A stretch of 64,000 nucleotides of DNA from contig OY720097.1 of assembly GCA_963082875.1 (NCBI GenBank), forward strand, positions 9,742,501 through 9,806,500. Reading direction: 5' to 3'. The position numbers and the translations under genes were made by a program. Every line of letters starts with the position of its first letter. Within the stretch, counting starts at the first letter, position 1. Under the pieces are notes generated by a model. The model ran no database searches. It was not told the origin of the DNA and worked only from the letters and a program-made list of their open reading frames with translations. Source of the stretch: Corella eumyota (taxonomy: Eukaryota > Chordata > Ascidiacea > Phlebobranchia > Corellidae). This document shows positions 37,531 through 50,100 of this stretch, piece after piece.

Positions 37531-40500
37531 ATGGGTTTTTTTCGCGAATTATACACATTTCGCTCTTCTTTGATCTTAATTTTTACCCCTATTTTGCTGT
37601 TGCCTTTAATTATTTTTCATCCACCAGGATTGCATGATGTAAGTTTTAAAATTTCAATAATTGGTTTGTTTTTTGCTTAAATTGAAATTTGTTTTGTAAA
37701 AATGAAGTGTAATAGCCTATACATTTATATATTCTTTAGACAATAACTTCATGTGACTTTTATAATAAATTTGTGCAGTATAATATTCTAAATCTTGATA
37801 TTAATTTGGAATGATTCACTTATGTACCACAAAAGTTCTTTTTTGCAGCACAGTACATAATGTAAAATATATTTAAATAATAATTATTAATTTTTTATTA
37901 AAATCAAGGAATTGGCGTGCGCTTACACAATTATATTGATGGCTATCTATTGGGTCACTGAAGTTGTGCCATTGGCTGTCACTGCGTTACTTCCACTTGT
38001 GTTCTACCCTTTTTTGGGTGTTTTACATGCTAAAGATGTAATACCCTGTGTAATAAAGTATTAAATGGGTTTAAGGATGTTTTAAAACTTAATAGGTCAA
38101 TAAACATGTTTAATTGCTGGTGACCTTTAAGGCGTTTTTTGTTAATTAAGTTTTGCCCAGAATACGATTTTTAGTGCTTGGATGTTGTAGCATTTTAAAT
38201 TTTTTTATATTTTGTAGGTAAGTCGTCAATACCTGAAAGATGTGAATATTTTATTTTTGGGTGGTTTGACAGTGGCCGTAGCAGTTGAACATTGGAATCT
38301 GCATAAAAGGATTGCTCTTAAAGTTTTAACTTTTGTTGGTGCAAAACCACGTTGGTGAGTTGTTAATATAAAAAAAAATAAATTCTGAATGCGTTGTTCT
38401 TAAAGGATATAGGCTATACTAGGTATTAAGTTTTAATTTTTTAAATAGGTATATTTTTTATATTAATATATTCTTTAATCTTTTTTACCATAACTTTAGA
38501 TTTAAATATACACAGCACCAGTACATATTAAAAAATAAAACCTTTTAGTTTTGCATAGAAACATAAGTTAAATTGTAATTAAAAGCAAAGCAGCACAAGG
38601 AAAATTTATTTCATTTATTGATTTACGAACCATTGAAATCACACGATTGATTTTGTAAATCGTAATGCATTTGTGTTGTTGATTTATTACGTTGAAACAT
38701 GCTTTTTATTTACTTAAAAAAAAATCATTAAACATTTTTTCGATTATCTATTTAATATGAATACTATAAAGGTGTGTTTGATGATAACATATTTATCAAG
38801 TATAATTTTTATTTATTTGTAAAGTTTTAAGCTATTTAATATTTTTCAGGTTATTATTCGGTTTTATGACAACAACAGCTTTTTTGTCGATGTGGATAAG
38901 CAATGTTGCAACGACTGCAATGATGATTCCTATTGCACAAGCTGTTCTTACTGAATTAACTGCAGATGTGGGAATTATAATTTTATTACCATAATTTTTT
39001 TACCTGCATGTTTTTATTTTAATTGTGCCACCTTTTTTTATCAGGGCTCCCTTGTAAAAATAATGAAATCCTATGCTACTGCAGTGTTCAACTAATTGCA
39101 ATTTGAAGCTAATCAATTGCGATAAATTTGGCACCCTTATAAATTTTCACAGATGCTAACTGACAACACATGAAATATATTAACAAATTTTGTTTTTATA
39201 AGAAAAAATTAACTTTTAAATTTTAATAGAAATATTTTCTATTTATTGGGAAATTTTTCTTAGGATGCTCAAAAAGAAGAAGATTCATCTGGAGATTCGG
39301 GTCGGAGTACCCCCGATATGGATGAATTACCTGCCCCCAATCATTCTCATCCCCCTCATAATGTTTCCCCATCTAGAGGAGAGGTTTGCCCATCCCAACC
39401 AAACCCACTCAGTAAGAAAATTCACATATTTGTTTTTAGATAAAATTTAAAGGATTAGAGGTTTATGTTAGGAAAATGTAAGTGGCTTTATAATTTTTAA
39501 ATAGGTTTATGTTTATTTTTTAAAATCTAAGTTGCTGAGATGGGAAACATAGGGCAAGCGAGAAAACTTGGTAATCAATTAATTAATAATTCTCAAGAAA
39601 TGAAACCTTTATCTAAAGGAGATTACACCCCTGTACCACAAAACAACTACTATGAACAGTAAGACTTTTTTCGACCTAGTGGTGATTATATTAGACTACA
39701 AAGCTCTTATAAACATTTTTATTCCTTTTTTTAGAAATGAGGAAAGAGGAGACACAATTTTTCCTGTAAGTAAAAACTTATTGTTTAAATAAATTATTAG
39801 AGTGCCTTTTGTGATATTTGAAACAGGTAGCATAAAATTACTATATCCTATTCTAAATTTTTGCGTAGTCAAAGAACTTATTAATGCTGAACTTTATTTA
39901 AAAATAACATTAATTTGTTTTGTAAATGCATGACTCTATAATTAAATTTATTAATTAAATATAAACATCCTGTTTTTCTTTGTCAAACATAAAAAATATA
40001 TTTAGTTGGTATGTAATAAATCACTTTGTATTGCTTTTACAAAAACATTTTTTTTAATTTGTATTGTCAATTTTTTTTATTGATTAGTCTGCAATAAAGG
40101 AATTTGTCACAAGGGTAATATACAGGCCAATACATTGTAATTAAATAATTTGTGTATTTATTTTGTTAAACTTTTTAATTTTTTAAAATAAAAAATTTTA
40201 TTAAAATTTTTTATGCCATAATTGATAGGCAGTTTTTTTTTTATTTTGTATTAAAATTGTTTAATGAAAATGGCTTCTTTAAAGGTTTTTAGCTATACTT
40301 TTATTACCACAGAACAAAAATTACAATATTTTCCACTATATAAGTAATAAGTTAAAAATTTTTTTTACTAACTACACTATACTTATTACAGGAAGTAGTT
40401 GTAAAAAATGGTGATGTAACTCCACCTTCGGAATGTGGTCCTGAAGGTTCCAGTGCCCAGCTTATTCCTGAGGTTTATTTAAAATTCAAATTTGTTGTTA

Positions 40501-43500
40501 AAATATTTTTTTTTAATATCAATTTAAGAAAATCAATACAATTTAATGTTAAATTAAATAATTTTTTTTATATAGAGAGATGAGTTTTCTCTTAGAATTG
40601 ATCGTGAAAAGCGTAACCAAGGAATGGCAAAAGCATTGACAATTTGTGTTTGTTATGCAGCAAATATTGGTGGCACTGCCACACTTACTGGAACAGGACC
40701 CAATCTTATTATGGCCGGTCAATTTAAAACGTAAGTATAAAAAAATATATTCAAGTTCGATGTTAGTGTAGTTTTTGCTTATTTTATTATATAAATCATA
40801 ACATTTTAGAAACCTTTAGAATAACTAATAATTGTGTGGAATTTAGGAATTGTTAAGTTGGTAATTTCATGCTATTAGATCTAAAATTATTTAAATATAA
40901 AACTATAACTGGTTTAACTATAAAAAAAACTATGAATTTAAATTTATAAAAATTTTTAGAACCTATCCTGGGGCTCCTGTAATAGATTTTGGGTCCTGGG
41001 TTGTTTTCGCACTTCCAGGAATGGTTTTATTTCTTATATTTACCTGGTTTTGGCTTCAATTTCTTTTTCTAGATATTAAGTAGGTTTTTTGTGAACAATA
41101 ACTGTGGTAACACTTAGTTATCCTAATGCCAAATAACTTTAAATCTTTTTTTTATAATTTGAGTAAACATCAAATAAACAATCCTACAGTAAATTAATTT
41201 TTCTTTTAGCTTACTAAAAATACATTTATAATAAACTGAATAAAAAAATAACAAAATAATTTACTTGTTACATTGTAAAAACATTTTTACTTTTAATTTT
41301 AACCTGAAAAAGCAGGTTTAAACACAGGTTTATCTTTAAAGAACGGTTGTTAACCCTTCTATAGCTATACACATAAAACTCTTTTTAAGTAATTGATAGT
41401 TTTACAAAAATGCTGATGTGGTTAAATTTTCATCATCACAGTTAAAAAATTATTTAATGTTTTTTTTACATGTTTTTAGTTGGGCAGAAATAGTACCATG
41501 CTTTTTTCGAAAACGTGTTAATCAAACTAATGATGAGATGCAGGCTGAAGCTATAATCAAAAGACAGTACAATGATTTGGGCCCTATGAGGTAAATGAAA
41601 AAAAACTTTATTTAATTTTAAAATTGTATTAGTTTTTTTTTTATTATTTTAAATCTGTGATAATTAACATTTTTTGATATTTTCCAAGTTTTGCAGAGAA
41701 ATCAGTTTTGGGTTTGTTTATTTCTCTTGCCCTTTTGTGGTTAACAAGAGATCCTGGTTTTGTTGCAGGTTGGGGTTCGCTTTCTATTTTTAAATCAGGG
41801 TAAATTTTAAAATTTATATATATAAAATATTTAGTTTTTAAAAAATTTTTGTTTAAAAAAAACTTTTTTTGTAAATAATTTTGTTTTGAATTGGAACTTA
41901 TTTTTCACATATATTTTTGTTTAGAGCTTTATTCAAAGAGGTATTTAAAATAAGTTATTTTCTAGTGCATGACCCACATTTAAAATTTTCCATATATAAT
42001 TTGTATTACTTGCTATAATTCTTCATATTAATATAATATGTTCATGACATGATCTTAGGAATGTTGGATTTACGTAAGATTTATAATATTTTTTTTAAAT
42101 AATTACATGGGGTAAAATGACCTTTTTATTGTTTACTATGGCTCAGATTAGTTTATCTGTCTGCTTAATTCAAGTACACTTGTATTATGCATAATTAGGA
42201 CTTACAAATAGGAACTACAATCACATCATATGTTAGCTTACTATAAGGAATTTTTTACCTGCCATGTTAATTAAGTTTTATTAAGTATTTGGACAGATAA
42301 TTTCATGTTAAATTATTTAGCAAAAAATACACACCTAAAATATTTTAATAATGTAACCTAGTAAAATGTACAGCATCCTGTTGGATTCATGTTAAACAAG
42401 CTTGATAATTTATATTTAGTTTATGAACTAGGTCATAAATAGAGTTATACTTAAAAAAAAAACTTGTATCTTCACTTGCTTTGTATTTGGTAAAAGTTAA
42501 GATATTTGGGAAAATAACAAGTGAACCCAAATTTATATAATTTTAGTTGATTTTTAATATTTTAAAATTTGAAATAAAATGAATTTGAAATAAAATAAAA
42601 TGAACATAAAGGGCATCAATATGCTATTGCTGGTTTATTATTAGTTGTTGCATAATATTATAGTTTTGTGCTATAATATTATAGACTGTTTTGGAAAATT
42701 AATCTAGTTTTTAAAATTTTTTTTTTTATTTTAAAGTTAAATATTTGGCTTGAAGACCATCTTATGTTTTTTTCTGAAATCAATTAAAAATGTGTGAAAA
42801 CAAAAAAAAATATATAACTGTTTTAATTTTTAGATATGTAACAGATGCTAGTGTAGCGATGGTCATAACTTTTATCCTTTTTATTTTTCCTTCAAAAAGA
42901 CCCAATTTCCTTTGCTGTAGGGCCAGAGGAGGTAGATAATATTTAATGTTTTGTAACAAGTACTTTTTTAATATTATTTTTTAAGGACTTAAAAATAGTT
43001 TTTTTAAAATAAGAATAATAAAGGTGTGAAAACACACTAATAAAGCAGCTGGTGTGAAATTTATCTTTACTTAAGGAAATTCTTAAAACCTTTGTCAGTT
43101 TATGACAATACATTTTTTTAGTATGTGGTCACCTTTTGTTTATTAAACTCTACAAATAAACTCAATCACCATTGGTTTTAAATAAACCACGTGCGGTCCA
43201 CAAACAATAACCTACCCCACTTGTGTTGTGTAATTGTATACTGTACTGAACTTTGTCCTATGTATGGCTGAGGTATCTTGGTTATGTAAGCATAGGCATA
43301 AAAATTCAAATAAATATTAAGAAACCTGTATATTTTACTTTTAAATAATGTATAATTTCAATAAATATTTAGTTTTAATTTAATTTTTTAAAAGAAAACA
43401 TTTTTTATTGTTGTAAACATTAATAATTTAAGTTATATAGGCGATAAGTGAAAACATTACTTCTGCACATTTTTATTTACACCAATGCTTACCTAATGCT

Positions 43501-45634
43501 ATGAGCCTGACATAACGCGTGATTTATCACACAAGGGTATGGGTAGAGGTGTGTTAGAATATTTATTTTCCACATGTGGTTCTATTGTTAAAATGTATTC
43601 AAGATTATCTTACATGTTAATTTGATGAACCAAGATTTAAAAAAAAATTCAGTAGCACATGTCCAGTTGTATTAAGTATTATTAACATGTGAAAGTATGT
43701 ATTAGGGATAGGCCAATCGAATTCGAGTCCGAGTACTCAGCCCAAAGATTAAGAATATGTTAATGCTCGTGCTCGAATCTACTCTCAATTATATCACGTT
43801 ATTTAAGCAACGATTGCACAACAAATACACTTTTTACCTATGCATAATAAATTTGAGACTTATACAATTTCATTTCAACTTAAAATGATATTGCTATCAG
43901 CGGTAAGTAGTTTTGCCAACGTTTAACACTTTATAATTCATAAATACGTGTTTTTTGGCAAATTTTGCAGTTTTAAAATTATGCGGGAAAGATTTGTGAA
44001 CAGTTATATACGTTTAAATGACGTCATAACCGTGTACTCGGACTCGGCCGAGTATCGCGACAAAATATTCTGGCACATTAAATTCGAGTAATTTAGATTT
44101 CAGCCCATCCCTAGACTATGTATATATATAACGGGAAATTTAAATAAAATGTTTTTTTTTTAATACACTGATTAACTATTAAGACTATCACCGGTTTTAG
44201 ATGACTAGATTACACATATTTTTTTGTATAGATACCAGTGAACCAGGCCCAGTTCCAGCCTTACTAACTTGGAATGTGGTTCAACACAAAATGGCCTGGA
44301 ATGTTATTTTACTTCTGGGAGGGAGCTTTGCTATGGCTCTTGGCTCTAAAGTAAGAAATGTTAACTTTTCAATATCCTTATGTTAAACCTGTTTTAAGTT
44401 AAATAATTTAATTTATTTAAAAAAAGAAGAAGAATATTAAAACTTTGTTTTTTTTATTCACCGGTACGATACCAAAAAGTGACATAATTAAAGCATAGAA
44501 AGGGTAACAAAAAAAATTGGAGTCAATAATTTATTTTTACTAGATTAATTTTTTTATAAGTTTTGTATATATTTCAAAATTTGTGTTTTGGCAATGACAA
44601 ACCAGTTAAAACACACATACATATACTATTCAAAACAAGTGCTTGAGTATGTACTTAACTGTCTAGAGCGTTTAACACTTCAGACCTAAATGTCATAGTA
44701 TCGGATGTGTGTTGTAAGTATCGTATTTTTTAGTTCCTAAATCCACTTAAAACTGATATTCCAACTAGGTTATTTTATCATATTTTTACTATAATTGTAG
44801 AAGAAAAAAAACTTTATATATTAAAATTTTTTAAGCAATAGTTATAAAACTAAATTATAAGTAATTAGTTTAACAGATTAACCACAAACATCAAGTACTA
44901 AAGAATAACACTTTCGCATCAAACAAACATTTAATTTGAAAATAATTTATATAAACCCAATATTATTTTTCCCTATAGAGATCAGGATTATCAACGTGGA
45001 TAGGGGAACAAATGGAGCCTTTAAATAGTATCTCACCCATCGGTGCAAACTTTATTTGTTGTTTTGTTATTTGCGTGTTAACTCAGTGCACCAGCAATAC
45101 TGCTACTGCCACAGTTTTTCTACCTATATTGGCTGAATTAGTAAGTACTCTGAATCAGTCAAATTGCTTTAGCATTATGATTTTAGAGGATCAAACCTTG
45201 TTTTTTCTCCAATTTAGGATTTATTTCCTATTCTTGAACAATATATGTGACAAAAAAATAACATAAAAATAAGTTTAACAATAAGTAATCTTTAACATTT
45301 TTACTATTTTTATTTTAAGGGTGAAATTCTTGGTGTAAACCCTTTGTACTTAATGCTACCTTCCACACTGATCACCTCATATGCTTTTATGCTGCCTGTG
45401 TCTACTCCTCCAAATGCTATTGCTTATTCCTATGGACATTTAAAAATGGGGGACATGATAAAAGCTGGTTTTGTGCTCAACATTGTTGGGATTCTAATTG
45501 CAATGTTCTCTGTACACGTTTTTGGAGGGCCTGCTTTCAGTGTGTTTACACAATGTCCTTTATGGTTAAAATCAGAACACTGCTCTTTGATTGAAAATTC
45601 AACTGCCATCTTTTTAAATTCTACCTTAACATGA
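37531..45634 (+). CDS. SLC13-like: SLC13-family sodium/dicarboxylate (or sulfate) cotransporter
   Basis: Sixteen exons are placed at 37531-37638, 37909-38037, 38218-38354, 38850-38967, 39264-39411, 39532-39658, 39735-39765, 40392-40472, 40576-40730, 40960-41079, 41480-41590, 41689-41799, 42834-42931, 44232-44350, 44979-45140 and 45320-45634, giving 689 aa. Typical features are [17 protein letters not shown]-like TM2, [15 protein letters not shown] (first substrate/sodium motif), [26 protein letters not shown] (second motif) and [15 protein letters not shown]. The extracellular C-terminus has NST sites as in the mammalian members. The first motif is SNV where most members have SNT. The cytosolic loop between the two halves is enlarged by exons 5-8, rich in P, H, S and E. 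It would import di/tricarboxylates or sulfate with sodium at the plasma membrane; substrate cannot be fixed from sequence. AATAAA lies at 45763. Confidence 0.95.
40088..40114 (+). other. Possible 27-nt alternative microexon in SLC13 intron 7
   Basis: GATTAG is followed by 27 nt encoding SAIKEFVTR and then GGTAATA. Both neighbouring exons join in phase 0, so inclusion would add nine residues to the variable cytosolic loop without a frameshift. Splice-site strength is modest. Confidence 0.25.
43703..44113. mobile_element. Non-autonomous hAT-type MITE in SLC13 intron 13
   Basis: The ends are TAGGGATAGGCC on the left and the inverse of TAGGGATGGGC on the right, as in many hAT elements. Subterminal inverted repeats GAGTCCGAGTACT and TACTCGGACTC follow. 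The element is about 410 bp with no coding capacity. The flanks GTATGTAT and CTATGTAT agree in 7 of 8 positions if two bases are allowed at the right edge, which fits an aged 8-bp target duplication. Confidence 0.7.
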
Positions 45635-47155
45635 TACATATTAGGGGTAATCTATTTTAAATATATAAAAAGTTTTTTTTTAAACATGTTTTACACAAAT
45701 TAAATTTATTTAAACAGTTTTTATCCGAAATACACAGTTATGTTAATAACACATAGTTGTAGTAATAAATAACTACCTAAACAAAAAACTAATAACTTAA
45801 ATTAAAGATTACCTTTTTATAAACTAGTTTCATGCCATAAGATATGTAAGTATTTCTATAAAATTGTATATTTTTATAAAAAAAATATAGATTTTAAAAA
45901 GCAATTAAACTATTGCAAATTTTAAAATGTTAATTTTTTTATTTTTAGTACTAGTTATTTTAATATGAAAATTTACCTGGTTAGCTGTGGTAATGAATTT
46001 TTATAATTATTCGCTGATACACAATTTTTTTTTCAATATTGCGATACACTCGATTTGATTTAATTAGCCATCAAAATTTACTGTGTTGTCATTTTTTCTT
46101 TTAATAAAGCATGACATAGTGTTTTAAATATGTAAATTATTTTTCAACATTTTTTTTGTTACTATACAACATAAATTTTTATTTCTTTTTATTTTAAACT
46201 GTTAAACTTTTATGTGACTAAAATATTTATAGTATTTGCGCTTATATAACATTTAATTAAGGTACTGGACATGTAAATTAACCTGGTACTTATCAATAAT
46301 AGTTTTTTTCATTAAAATTTTGGCTTTTGTATCCATTTTACAAAAAATACTCTTTTACAAAATTATCGCAATCCTATATTTTGCCTGTTTTGTTTTAAAC
46401 TGTGAATACAATAATCCATGATACACATTACTTAAAAGTTATACACGAATAAAAAAATTCAAAATATTTTAAACTTGCCATTTTAAGATAATGAAATTGT
46501 GTACTACATTTTTTTTATTATGTTGATATACGTTTAAAACAATGCCCCTAATGTAGTGTGATAGGTATTGTTTTAGATATAATAACGTAGGAATTTATTT
46601 ATTTTACATGTACATTTTTTTGTTTTGTACTAATTGAATCCAGGTATACACAGCGAAACTTTTAAATTAATATTTTGATTATTTATTTTGTTTTCTTTTT
46701 ATTAAAGTTATAGTATTTATTTAAGTTTTGTATAAAATATGTAACTTTATGTGCATGGATAAATTTGATTGAAAATATAAACTTTATTTATGACAAAATT
46801 TTGGAATTAATTTGTAATTTCTATGCTGGCAAACCTAGACCAAATTTAAAAATTATTTCTCAGTGTTCAGGTTAAACAAAATTTTTACAATTTTATTAAT
46901 AAAATAAAAGTTTAATCTTTAAATCTTATAGCTTTTAGAAAAGTCAGTAGTAAAGAAATCGAGCAACATTAGTAACTTAAAACTGCCAATTTTTAAATTG
47001 TCAAGGCATTAAAAAAGTCAAATATTTAAGTTACCATACTCCGAAAAAGTTTTTTTTATTAGCCTACATATTTAAACAAAAAATTAACAGCATTAAATTT
47101 TTATAAACATAAAATTTCAAAGTGGCTTTCAATTCTTCCATTAAATAGCAAAGAT
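45635..47155. other. Convergent 3' intergenic region (SLC13 and TRPM)
   Basis: Holds the presumed 3' UTRs of two convergent genes: AATAAA at 45763-45768 for SLC13 and TTTATT at 47055-47060 (AATAAA on minus) for the TRPM-like gene. The remainder is AT-rich with no ORF or repeat recognised. Confidence 0.5.
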
Positions 47156-50100
47156 TTAACAATCACCAATATAACAGGTTTCATCTTGATCATTTTTGCC
47201 TTTAATTACTAACTGTTTACCATTAGTTGATTTTATTAAAGTTAAAAGGTGGTCTATTTTTTCTTCTAAAATACCTTGCCTAAAACAAGATGTGCACATG
47301 TTAAGTTGTCTTACAAAATTATAAGCCTCTTTTTAGTTTAGGCAAGCTGCAGTTATAACATCTGTATTTATTTTTGCATGATAAAAAATATATTTACCTT
47401 TTTAATAGCTTTATCATGCTGCTATCTTGTTTTTTTTGGTCGGGTAAACTCTGATATACATGTTGCTCCAACTTATTGAAAAAATTAAAAAATTCCTGAT
47501 TTCGAGTAATTTCTTAAAAACAGATACAATTTAATTATTTTATGTACTTTATTTCACATTTTTTCTACTACAGAATAAATAGCTTTAAAAACCATACATA
47601 ACACATGTTTTTTTAAAACTTACTAAAGTTATTTCCACTAAATTTGTGTCCAGTCAACCAGTAGAATAATCTTACTGCATGATGAATAATAATAAATGGT
47701 GGAGGTGTTGATGGCCTAAATGAATATTCACGAATAACATTGTACCGGCTAAAACTCCAAGACACATTTGCATTGTCTTCTATTTTTTGGAATGTATTGC
47801 TATAGATAAAATAAAACAAAACATAATTTTGTTTATTTATTATAATTTAATTTTAAATTATATCAATCGAAACCTTTTACTTAAATAAAATTACTTGTAA
47901 ATTACCTATACATTGCAATTAGCAAATTCACCAACAAAATATTAGTTAAAAACACATAAAGGCCGCCTATAATCGACAAAATTACTCCAGGACCATCTGC
48001 TTGTGGCAATTGCACAGAATCTAGTTGATCGCCAAATACATTCCAAAAAGGCACTCTTAGAATGTGGTTGTAAATAAAAAAAAATGTACCTCCTGCTGTT
48101 GTGACATTTAAGTATGCCCTTTCTGGGTTTACAACAGTGGTGTTGCTAGAATATAATATAATATTATAAAAATTAAGATTATGACACATGCCAAGTGTAA
48201 CAAAAAAATAAAATAAAACTTTATGTTATATTTTTACGACTTGTATATTTAAAAAAAATTTTATCTTAAAAATAAAGTTGTATATGGTTGAAGTTATCAC
48301 GTTATAAGTTCTGGCTTTAAACCAAACTGCAAGCTGTGCGATATTACACCATAATTCAGTAAAAACAAGGCCAACAGCAGTAGAAAAACGTATGTGTCGT
48401 TGAACTATAATAAATAGCAAAACACTAACTAAAACTACTCAATTTAAAAAAAAAACTTTAGAATAGAAATAACTAAAATATGTTTTAATTTATATTGTCT
48501 ATACAGTTAGAACAATTCACAAATTATAAAACTACTTGAATAGCGTACCATTTTGTAAATGCTAAGAACTTTTGGACCCACGAACTTGCTAACTAAGTAA
48601 CTTTGAATAGCCCTTAAATACAAAATGACAAGACTTAAACACAAAAGACATTTTGCAAAATACCAAATAGAATTATTGTTTTGGCCTGACCATATTATTG
48701 AATTACCTGAAAAATAAAATTTTGCTTAGAAAACTAATATAAAAAAAAATTTTCATAAATATGTATTTTTTTAAATTTCACACCTTTTTTAACTAAATAA
48801 AAATTTAGTGTAGCATTTATTAATTAACATTTAACCCACCAATATAGTAAGAAAGAAGCATGACAAAATCTAATATATTCCAAGAATCATTAAACCAGTG
48901 CATTACTTTTTTAAAAACAGATGATTCAGCAGCATTCAATACCTTTTATAACAGAAATAATATAAACACAAGTATAAAAATTTATAATTTTGTTTTTTGG
49001 GACTGGGTTGGAGTAATGAATGTTTCTCCATGTTTAGTTTGTGATGTCGACCCCCCAGACCAAAAATTATAAATATAAAAAAAACTTTATGAAAACATTT
49101 AGATACCTGTCGTGTTTCATCCAGGGATAGTCCAAGCATGTAAAGAAACAAAAATGAGGATTTTGCATCAAAAAAAGTTGGGGTAAAAACATTTAGTTTG
49201 ATAACATTATAGCTCATTATTAAAATAGCCAAGATGAGCAAAATCTAACAATGGAAAATGTTAAAACATTTCAGTTTTTAAATAAGGTATTATTATAACC
49301 AAGTTATTATTTTACCAACATATAGAAGTTGAGACATAATTTTATCAATACTACATTTGTAAGCTAAACATGGGTGTATGTTAGTATAAGTTAAATATAA
49401 AGCAAAAAGGTTTAACAATTACCCCATGTAAAATAAATGTTACTCTAGCTGAATTGTAAAAATGATACATATCAAATAACTGTTTATGGATTATAGCCTT
49501 CCTTGAAATTTTTCTGTTTTTGGTATCATTTGAGACAATGCTTAAACTTTGATCTAGCGACTTGTTTTTATTTTGAAAATGGAAACTATTAGGTCCTTAA
49601 CAGAAAATATATATGTAAGAAAATGTTATAAATTATATATTAAAAAATGTTTATATAAAGTTTTTAACATAAAAAATAACAAACCTAGAATTTGAAAAAC
49701 AAAATACTAATCTGTTAATAATACAAAATTCATCTTAAAAAAAGAAAGGTGTTTTTAATGATAACAGTGAATTAAGGTTTAACAGTCTAATTACCTATCT
49801 TTGCTTTAATCATGTCTCTATTGGAAAATATATGATTAACCTACATAAAATTACAAAGTTGTATTTACTTTTCTTCAAAAAGAAAATAAATGATATATAA
49901 AACAAACAATACTGTTTGATTTTAGCAAACTACAATTTTCAGCTGTACAAAAATAAGGCATTATTATCCACAGCAGAAAATTTGTCGTAGAAAAACCAGT
50001 CTTAGACAATCGACTGTGTGACAACAACCTGGCAATTATAATCCATAAAATATCTGCTAAAGGCAACTCGATACTGGGTCGGAGTAACTTATGTTACTCT

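Noticed and set aside
48226-48420. 64-aa minus-strand ORF near the TRPM S5 region
   Set aside because: It is the wrong frame. The correct frame of exon 48301-48404 gives the conserved S5 sequence and joins both neighbours in phase.
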